This document shows, one piece after another, positions 6,681 to 11,410 of a DNA stretch of 11,410 nt. Position numbers and translations under genes: made by a program. This DNA is from an uncultured Clostridia bacterium (GTDB taxonomy: Bacteria; Bacillota; Clostridia; Christensenellales; Aristaeellaceae), in assembly GCA_944363005.1 (NCBI GenBank), contig CALVTV010000106.1:1-11410 (forward strand), read 5' to 3'. The notes below the pieces were generated by a model. The model was not told where the DNA came from. It searched no databases and saw only the letters and a program-made list of their open reading frames with translations. The first letter of the stretch is position 1; every line of letters starts with the position of its first letter.

Positions 6681-9160
6681 TGGCGCGCAAAAAGGACGGA
6701 TCGCAGCCGCCGAAGAGCGAACAGCCCCGGCATGAAATCATTCAGCGGCCGATGGATGAAGTGATGCACATGTCCATGATTCCCTATGCGGAGCATGTCA
6801 TCCTGGAGCGTGCCCTGCCGCGTGTGGAGGATGGTCTCAAGCCCGTGCAGCGCAGAATCCTCTTTACGCTCCACGAGTTGGGTGTTACGCCGGATAAGCC
6901 CCATAAAAAGTGCGCGCGCATCGTCGGTGATTGCTTGGGCAAATACCATCCGCATGGCGACAGCTCCGTATACGATGCGATGGTGCGCATGGCGCAGCCG
7001 TACAGCATGCGTGGTTTGCTGGTCGACGGCCACGGCAACTTCGGCTCCATCGATGGGGACAGCGCGGCGGCCATGCGTTATACGGAAGCGCGCATGGCCC
7101 CGCTTGCCCTGGAAATGCTGCGCGATATCGACAAGGATACCGTTCCCTTCAGCTTCAACTTTGACGATACGCTCAAGGAACCGGACATGCTACCGGCGCG
7201 ATACCCCAATTTGCTGGTCAACGGAGCATCCGGCATCGCCGTCGGCTTGGCCACCAACATTCCGCCGCACAACTTGCGGGAAGCCATCGATGCGGCGATT
7301 CTGCTCATGGACAATCCCGACGCGACGACCCGAGACATCATGACGGTGATGCCCGCGCCGGACTTCCCGACGGGCGGCTGCTTAATTCGCAATGAGGAGA
7401 TCGAGCATGCCTATGAGACGGGGCGGGGCAAACTGACCCTGCGCGCAAAGGTCCATATTGAAGAGGGAACGTCTGGCCGCAAGCTGATTGTCATCACCGA
7501 AGTGCCCTATCAGGTTCCCAAAGCGGCCATGCTGGTGAAGATTCTCCGGCTCAGCGAGGAAAAAAAGTCGCTGCTGGGCGGCATTTACGACATTCGAGAC
7601 GAGTCTGACCGGACGGGACTGCGCGCCGTGATCGAGCTCAAGCGGGACGTAGACCCCATGGCGATTCTCGCCGTGCTCTACAAGTATTCCGATTTGCAGA
7701 TCACGTTTGGCGTCAATATGGTGGCCATTGCAGAGGGTCGGCCCATGCAAATGGGCGTCAAAGCGATGCTTTCCTATTATATCGATCACCAGAAGCGGGT
7801 GATTACGCGCCGCACCCAGTACGAGCTCGAGCAGGCGCGCGCCAGGGAGCACATACTCGCCGGATTGATGGTCGCGGTCAATCATCTGGACGAAGTGATC
7901 GCGCTCATTCGGGCCAGCAAAAACCCAAAGGAAGCCAAAGAACAGCTGATGAACCGCTTCGGCCTGAGCGATATCCAGGCGCAGGCCATACTGGATATGC
8001 GGTTGCAGCGGCTGACCGGGCTTGAAATCATGGCGCTGCGCAAGGAATACGAGGCGATTCTGAAGACAATTTCCCGCTTGGAAGGCATTCTAAAGAGCGA
8101 AAAGAAGCTGATTGCCGTCATTCGCGAAGAAATGAGCGAAATTCGTGCGCAGTTTGGCGATGACCGCCGCACACAGCTCATCGAGGACGATGCGCATGAG
8201 CTGCCGGTGATCGAAACGAAGCCGGTGGCGGAAGAGGCGGCGATCATGCGCTTGCGGGACGGACAGCTTCGCCGCATGAGCCCCAAATTGGTTGACAAGG
8301 TACTCGCGCAACCGGGCGTCGGGGAAGAGGTGGCGGAGGTCATTCACACGACGACGGATTCGACACTCTACTTCTTCACGAACCATGGCAACTGCTTCAC
8401 GCTGGACGTGGAGAAGATTCCGGAATCTGTCCGCCAGAAGGAGCGAGGCAGTCTGCTTACGGGTCTGATTGCCGGTTTGGGCGATGGAGAGCACGCGGTG
8501 GCGATGATCTGTTCCAAGACCGACGAGATGGAAAAGAAGGGCGAGCTTCTCTTTATCACGCGCGGCGGCATGGTCAAGCGTTCCTCCGCGTCGGAATACG
8601 CCATTCGCCGCGCCCGCTTTGCTGCGCTGAACCTGAAAGACGGGGATGAATTGGTCGGCATGGCGCAGGTCAGCCCTGGAGACAAGGATGATCTATTGCT
8701 GGTGACGCGAAACGGCATGGGCATACGCTTCCGTTTGGACACCGTGCCCACAACTGGTCGCGCAACGGCCGGCGTCAAGGGCATGACGCTTGACGAAGGG
8801 GATGCGGTGTGCTGGTTTGAACTGCCGAAGCCGGGCGATATGCTGTTGCTGCTCACAGAGCGCGGGTTCGGCAAGCGCATGCTGGCCGATGACATGGAGC
8901 GCCAGGGGCGAGCGGGCAAGGGACAAAAGCTCCTTCCGCTCACCAAGAACGGCGCGATTGGCTTCAAGCTTGCGGGCTGCCTCGATGTGACGCATGCCTC
9001 GGCCGTGATCATCAAGCAAAAGCACGGGCAGGTTTCCACGATCAGCGCCGGCGAAATTCCCGTGCAGCGCCGCACGGACAAGGGGGAACTCTTGGTGAGC
9101 GTGTTGCTGGATGATATTGTCGTTTATGTAGGCGCTGTTTCAAAGGATCAGGAAAATTGA
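6680..9160 (+). CDS. Type IIA DNA topoisomerase subunit A (GyrA/ParC)
   Basis: The A subunit cuts and rejoins both DNA strands and pairs with the B subunit encoded just upstream. The 826-residue product has the winged-helix core with GKYHPHGDS (87-95) and catalytic tyrosine Y134 in AAAMRYTEAR. The tower and coiled-coil region (about 340-495) includes AILDMRLQRLTGLE, and a beta-pinwheel C-terminal domain follows (about 515-820). At the quinolone-determining positions the ancestral residues S95 and D99 (E. coli S83 and D87) are kept. The first-blade GyrA box (QRRGGKG-type) is absent, replaced by AQPGVGEE near 543-550, while a box-like QGRAGKG remains at 742-748. That points to topoisomerase IV or an atypical gyrase, so I give no symbol. 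GGGAGG lies 8 bases before the ATG, which overlaps the preceding stop as TAATG. A terminator follows closely. Confidence 0.95.
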   Translation: MARKKDGSQPPKSEQPRHEIIQRPMDEVMHMSMIPYAEHVILERALPRVEDGLKPVQRRILFTLHELGVTPDKPHKKCARIVGDCLGKYHPHGDSSVYDAMVRMAQPYSMRGLLVDGHGNFGSIDGDSAAAMRYTEARMAPLALEMLRDIDKDTVPFSFNFDDTLKEPDMLPARYPNLLVNGASGIAVGLATNIPPHNLREAIDAAILLMDNPDATTRDIMTVMPAPDFPTGGCLIRNEEIEHAYETGRGKLTLRAKVHIEEGTSGRKLIVITEVPYQVPKAAMLVKILRLSEEKKSLLGGIYDIRDESDRTGLRAVIELKRDVDPMAILAVLYKYSDLQITFGVNMVAIAEGRPMQMGVKAMLSYYIDHQKRVITRRTQYELEQARAREHILAGLMVAVNHLDEVIALIRASKNPKEAKEQLMNRFGLSDIQAQAILDMRLQRLTGLEIMALRKEYEAILKTISRLEGILKSEKKLIAVIREEMSEIRAQFGDDRRTQLIEDDAHELPVIETKPVAEEAAIMRLRDGQLRRMSPKLVDKVLAQPGVGEEVAEVIHTTTDSTLYFFTNHGNCFTLDVEKIPESVRQKERGSLLTGLIAGLGDGEHAVAMICSKTDEMEKKGELLFITRGGMVKRSSASEYAIRRARFAALNLKDGDELVGMAQVSPGDKDDLLLVTRNGMGIRFRLDTVPTTGRATAGVKGMTLDEGDAVCWFELPKPGDMLLLLTERGFGKRMLADDMERQGRAGKGQKLLPLTKNGAIGFKLAGCLDVTHASAVIIKQKHGQVSTISAGEIPVQRRTDKGELLVSVLLDDIVVYVGAVSKDQEN

Positions 9161-9167
9161 TTTCAAT

Positions 9168-9198
9168 GCGCAGGAGCGATGGCCCCTGCGCTTTTTTT
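9168..9198 (+). terminator. Rho-independent terminator after the topoisomerase A subunit
   Basis: GCGCAGG (9168-9174) pairs with CCTGCGC (9185-9191) and is followed directly by seven T (9192-9198). It begins seven bases after the A-subunit stop codon and closes the topoisomerase operon. Confidence 0.9.
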
Positions 9199-9370
9199 GT
9201 GTGCTTCGGGTGCGCTGCTGTGGCCAGGACTGACCCGATGAAATAAGGCAATATTGTGAATTCTTCGTTTTTATGGAAGAAAATGGGCGGACGATCCGTT
9301 TAATGAGTGAGTTCTAAATGCACAACCCTCCACATATAAACTGACGAGGTTAAAAGTGGAGGCGATGCAG
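9199..9370 (+). other. Intergenic leader of the pdaB-like gene
   Basis: This stretch is more AT-rich than its neighbours and should hold the promoter for the deacetylase. A CATATAAA (9333-9340) could serve as a -10 for sigma-A (TATAAA) or, loosely, a sporulation sigma factor, but no convincing -35 was found at a proper distance. GGAGG (9358-9362) is the ribosome binding site for the ATG at 9371. Confidence 0.35.
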
Positions 9371-10183
9371 ATGAACAAACTGCGCCTCGATTCTCCGCGG
9401 CTGAAACGGTGGAGCTTGGTTCTGGCACTCCTGGTGCTCTGTGGGGCCTATGTGAGCATGCGGGAAGCTCCGGCGATCATGACCGCGGTAACGACGCGCG
9501 AGCTGCCGGTGTATAACGTGGACACAGAAGAAAAGGTGCTATCCATCAGCTTCGACGCAGCATGGGGCTGTGCGAACACGGAGGGCATTCTCGATATATT
9601 GGATCAGTACGGTGTCAAAACCACATTCTTTCTGGTAGGGTTCTGGGCAGAAAAATATCCGGAATTGGTGGCTGAGCTGGTTGCAAGGGGGCATGAAATC
9701 GGCAATCATTCAGCCACGCATCCGCATATGTCCCAACTCTCTCAGGCTCAAATTCGCGAGGAGCTGCGCCAGTGCAGTGAACTGGTGCGCTCGATCACCG
9801 GCAAACCCACGACGCTGTTTCGTCCTCCATATGGGGAATATGATGACGACGTTGTCCGGGTGAGCCGGGAAGAAGGGTATGAATGTGTGCAGTGGAATGT
9901 GGATTCCCTGGACTGGAAGAACCTGGGCACCGAGAGCATGGTCAAGAAATGCACGAAGGAGGTCAATCCCGGAGATATTGTGCTATTCCACAACGATTCG
10001 AAATATATTCTGGAAGCGCTGCCTCAAATCCTTGAATATTACACACAGGCGGGATACAAAATTATTCCTGTGTCGCAGTTGTTGCTTCAGGGCGAGACAT
10101 GGATTGACCATACGGGCAAGCAGCATCTGAGCACGCCTACCCCTGCGCCGGAGCCATCGCAGACTCCTGCGCCTACCGTATAG
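9371..10183 (+). CDS. PdaB-like polysaccharide deacetylase (NodB homology domain), membrane-anchored
   Basis: The protein belongs to carbohydrate esterase family 4 and most resembles the sporulation deacetylases of the PdaB group, which affect spore persistence. The 270 residues comprise a basic N-terminus, a hydrophobic signal/anchor (about 15-29), the NodB domain (about 53-240), and a Pro/Thr/Ser-rich tail (255-270). Motifs seen are SFDAAWG (60-66, D62), NHSATHPH with H113 and H117, RPPYG (151-155), VDSLDW (177-182) and LFHND (H207). The usual second metal-binding aspartate of TFDDG is alanine, as is typical of PdaB-like proteins (FDxxWG), so catalysis on peptidoglycan is uncertain. I prefer the ATG at 9371, with GGAGG 8 bases upstream. 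ATG 9365 is too close to that site; GTG 9356 has a weaker GAGG and is possible. Only 31 bases separate it from the SSB-like gene, so the two may be cotranscribed. Confidence 0.88.
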   Translation: MNKLRLDSPRLKRWSLVLALLVLCGAYVSMREAPAIMTAVTTRELPVYNVDTEEKVLSISFDAAWGCANTEGILDILDQYGVKTTFFLVGFWAEKYPELVAELVARGHEIGNHSATHPHMSQLSQAQIREELRQCSELVRSITGKPTTLFRPPYGEYDDDVVRVSREEGYECVQWNVDSLDWKNLGTESMVKKCTKEVNPGDIVLFHNDSKYILEALPQILEYYTQAGYKIIPVSQLLLQGETWIDHTGKQHLSTPTPAPEPSQTPAPTV

Positions 10184-10214
10184 AACATCGAAACATGAAA
10201 GAGGAGGACATACA

Positions 10215-10895
10215 ATGGAAAACGTCATTAACGCACTGCATCTGAGCGGCATCGTCGTAGGTACACCCGTGGTCGGCCATGAGGCCTTCGGGGAAAAGTT
10301 CTACTATCTGACGCTTGGCGTGCCGCGCCTCTCGGGCGCACAGGACCAGCTGCCCATCACGCTCTCGGAACGCCTTCTCGATGGAGCGATGCTCAAAGAG
10401 GGCGACCGGTTGGCGATTGAAGGACAGGTGCGCTCGTATAACAAGATCATCGAAGGCGCGGGCCGGTTGCTGATCACCGCGTTTGCGCAGCGAATTGTTG
10501 AGCCGGATGAGCGGGAGAATCCCAATCAAATCCAGCTCACGGGCACGCTGTGCAAGGCGCCCGCATATCGCACGACGCCCTTTGGACGCGAAATTGCCGA
10601 TATGATGCTCGCGGTCAACCGCGCATATGGCAAGAGCGATTATATTCCCTGTATCACCTGGGGCCGCAGCGCACGGTTTGCCGCTAAGCTTTCCGTTGGC
10701 GACCGCATCACGTTGACGGGGCGCCTGCAATCGCGCGCTTATCAAAAGCAGCTGCCCGACGGCAACGTCGTGGAAAAGACGGCCTACGAGGTGTCCGTTG
10801 GCCATCTGGAGTTGCTGGAACCGGAACATCCGGCAGCGGCGCTGCATACTGCGCATGAGGCGGGATATCGTGCGGATTCGGTGACGACGCAGTGA
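10215..10895 (+). CDS. Single-stranded DNA-binding protein-like, two tandem OB folds
   Basis: This 226-residue protein looks like the clostridial SSB-related family with two OB-fold repeats. The first spans about 5-95 (FYYLTLGVPRLS, SERLL, IEGQVRSYN), the second about 105-200 (IQLTGTLCKAPAYR, YIPCITWGRSARF, ITLTGRLQSRAYQ). The second half is closest to normal SSB, whose core role is binding single-stranded DNA during replication and repair. Unlike bacterial SSB it lacks the acidic DDDIPF-type tip that recruits partner proteins and ends in a short polar tail (ADSVTTQ), so it is probably not the main replication SSB. A strong GAGGAGG lies seven bases before the ATG. It follows the PdaB-like gene by 31 bases and is closed by a terminator. 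The OB-fold call is firm; its biological role is inference. Confidence 0.85.
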   Translation: MENVINALHLSGIVVGTPVVGHEAFGEKFYYLTLGVPRLSGAQDQLPITLSERLLDGAMLKEGDRLAIEGQVRSYNKIIEGAGRLLITAFAQRIVEPDERENPNQIQLTGTLCKAPAYRTTPFGREIADMMLAVNRAYGKSDYIPCITWGRSARFAAKLSVGDRITLTGRLQSRAYQKQLPDGNVVEKTAYEVSVGHLELLEPEHPAAALHTAHEAGYRADSVTTQ

Positions 10896-10933
10896 AGCAG
10901 AGATTTTGATTTCAAAGATTGACGGAATAAAAT

Positions 10934-10964
10934 GACGGGGGAGCGAATCCTCCGTCTTTTTTTT
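10934..10964 (+). terminator. Rho-independent terminator after the SSB-like gene
   Basis: GACGGGGGA (10934-10942) pairs with TCCTCCGTC (10948-10956), nine base pairs with one G-U wobble and a GCGAA loop, followed by eight T (10957-10964). It ends the pdaB-SSB transcript just before the yerC promoter. Confidence 0.92.
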
Positions 10965-10976
10965 GTTTACACTTTA

Positions 10977-10985
10977 TGGTATAAT
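10977..10985 (+). promoter_or_regulatory. Extended -10 promoter for yerC-pcrA
   Basis: TGGTATAAT (10977-10985) is a perfect -10 hexamer with the extended TGn element. At 17-bp spacing the -35 would fall in the T-run of the preceding terminator (TTTTTT, 10957-10962), a poor match, which fits extended -10 promoters that need little -35 contact. The leader to the ATG at 11017 is about 25 bases. Confidence 0.7.
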
Positions 10986-11016
10986 AAAGCGATAAAACCT
11001 TCCAGGGGAGGTACTT

Positions 11017-11334
11017 ATGCTGGATGAAAGAGTAAAAAACGAACAGGTCGATGATCTGGTTCGATCCATGATCGCGCTGACCGATGCGGATGAGGCGTAT
11101 CGTTTTTTTGAAGATCTCTTTACCATTCATGAATTGCAGGCGGTCGCCCAGCGGCTGGCTGTTGCGCGGATGCTTCGGCGCAAGGTGACTTATCAGGAAA
11201 TCGCGGAGGAAACCGGCGCGAGCACGGCCACCATCAGCCGTGTCAATCGATGTTTGACGTATGGGGCTGGCGGATACCAGATGATCCTCGATAAGCTGGA
11301 TGCACTCGACCGCCAGGCGGGAAAGGATCAATAA
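11017..11334 (+). CDS. yerC: YerC/YecD family TrpR-related DNA-binding protein
   Basis: The 105-residue product matches the TrpR-like YerC/YecD family, small helical DNA-binding proteins of Firmicutes. A helix-turn-helix is visible at about 57-80 (VTYQEIAEETGASTATISRV), with the family's FFEDLFTIHELQAVAQRL block at about 30-47. Its regulatory targets are not known from sequence, and there is no sign of the TrpR tryptophan pocket that I can confirm. The ATG has GGGGAGG five bases upstream. The next gene, a PcrA-like helicase, starts one base after its stop; in Bacillus and relatives yerC also lies near pcrA, which supports the identification. Confidence 0.9.
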   Translation: MLDERVKNEQVDDLVRSMIALTDADEAYRFFEDLFTIHELQAVAQRLAVARMLRRKVTYQEIAEETGASTATISRVNRCLTYGAGGYQMILDKLDALDRQAGKDQ

Positions 11335-11335
11335 C

Positions 11336-11410
11336 GTGAATTTGAACGATTTAAACAGAGAACAGCGGCTCGCGGCGGAAACGCTTGAAGGGCCGCTGTT
11401 GGTGCTTGCC
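11336..11410 (+). CDS. pcrA: PcrA/UvrD-family DNA helicase, N-terminal fragment at window edge
   Basis: PcrA is the superfamily 1 3'-5' helicase of Gram-positive bacteria acting in repair, replication restart and plasmid rolling-circle replication. Only 25 codons lie in the window, from a GTG one base after the yerC stop. They read VNLNDLNREQRLAAE then GPLLVLA, which is the Q-motif and approach to the Walker A loop (expected next: GAGSGKT) seen in PcrA/UvrD. AAAGGA lies 8 bases before the GTG. The yerC neighbour supports PcrA over other UvrD-like helicases, but the fragment is short. Confidence 0.8.
   Translation, partial: MNLNDLNREQRLAAETLEGPLLVLA

Noticed and set aside
8368..9081. Minus-strand ORF of 237 codons inside the topoisomerase A gene
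   Set aside because: Antisense to the conserved C-terminal domain, with no recognisable motif and no supporting ribosome binding site.
9289..9299. Short inverted repeat CGGA-CGA-TCCG as an operator
   Set aside because: Four-base arms are expected by chance in this composition and nothing else supports it.
9333..9340. CATATAAA as a firm sigma-A or sigma-E promoter for the pdaB-like gene
   Set aside because: No matching -35 element at 16-18 bases was found, so it is mentioned only within the intergenic entry.

Overview
The window reads as chromosomal core DNA of a Gram-positive, endospore-forming member of the Clostridia (Firmicutes). The reasons are two sporulation-type proteins (SpoIIP and a PdaB-like deacetylase), strong AGGAGG-type ribosome binding sites, TTG/GTG starts, sigma-A-type promoters, a moderately GC-rich composition, and the yerC-pcrA neighbourhood known from Firmicutes. 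The species cannot be named from sequence alone. No mobile element, CRISPR array, tRNA or rRNA was seen, and no gene-free stretch exceeds 300 bases.

The left part (1-4546) is on the minus strand and holds two operons. One is DUF1614-type membrane protein -> SpoIIP, overlapping by 4 bp with a TTG start for SpoIIP and ending at a stem-loop at 2708-2733. The other is a DUF512 PDZ/radical-SAM-like protein -> Der GTPase, overlapping by 8 bp, driven by a good sigma-A promoter at 2600-2628. Der runs off the left edge of the window.

The right part (4713-11410) is on the plus strand. It starts with the two subunits of a type IIA DNA topoisomerase (GyrB/ParE then GyrA/ParC) and a strong terminator. 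A PdaB-like deacetylase and a two-OB-fold SSB-like protein follow, with their own terminator. Last come the TrpR-related regulator YerC and the first 25 codons of a PcrA/UvrD helicase that runs off the right edge.

The most unusual observation is that the topoisomerase B-subunit gene is cut by a TAA at 5799-5801 with the reading frame unchanged on both sides. The N-terminal ORF keeps the ATPase and transducer motifs, and the C-terminal ORF keeps the TOPRIM motifs and is directly coupled to the A subunit. Read through the stop, the gene would be 655 codons, a normal length. It is either a base-level sequence error, a recent nonsense mutation, readthrough, or a real split into two polypeptides. 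The last would be notable because the break lies in the linker between ATPase and TOPRIM modules. The A subunit also lacks the canonical GyrA box in its first C-terminal blade, so whether the pair is gyrase or topoisomerase IV is unresolved.
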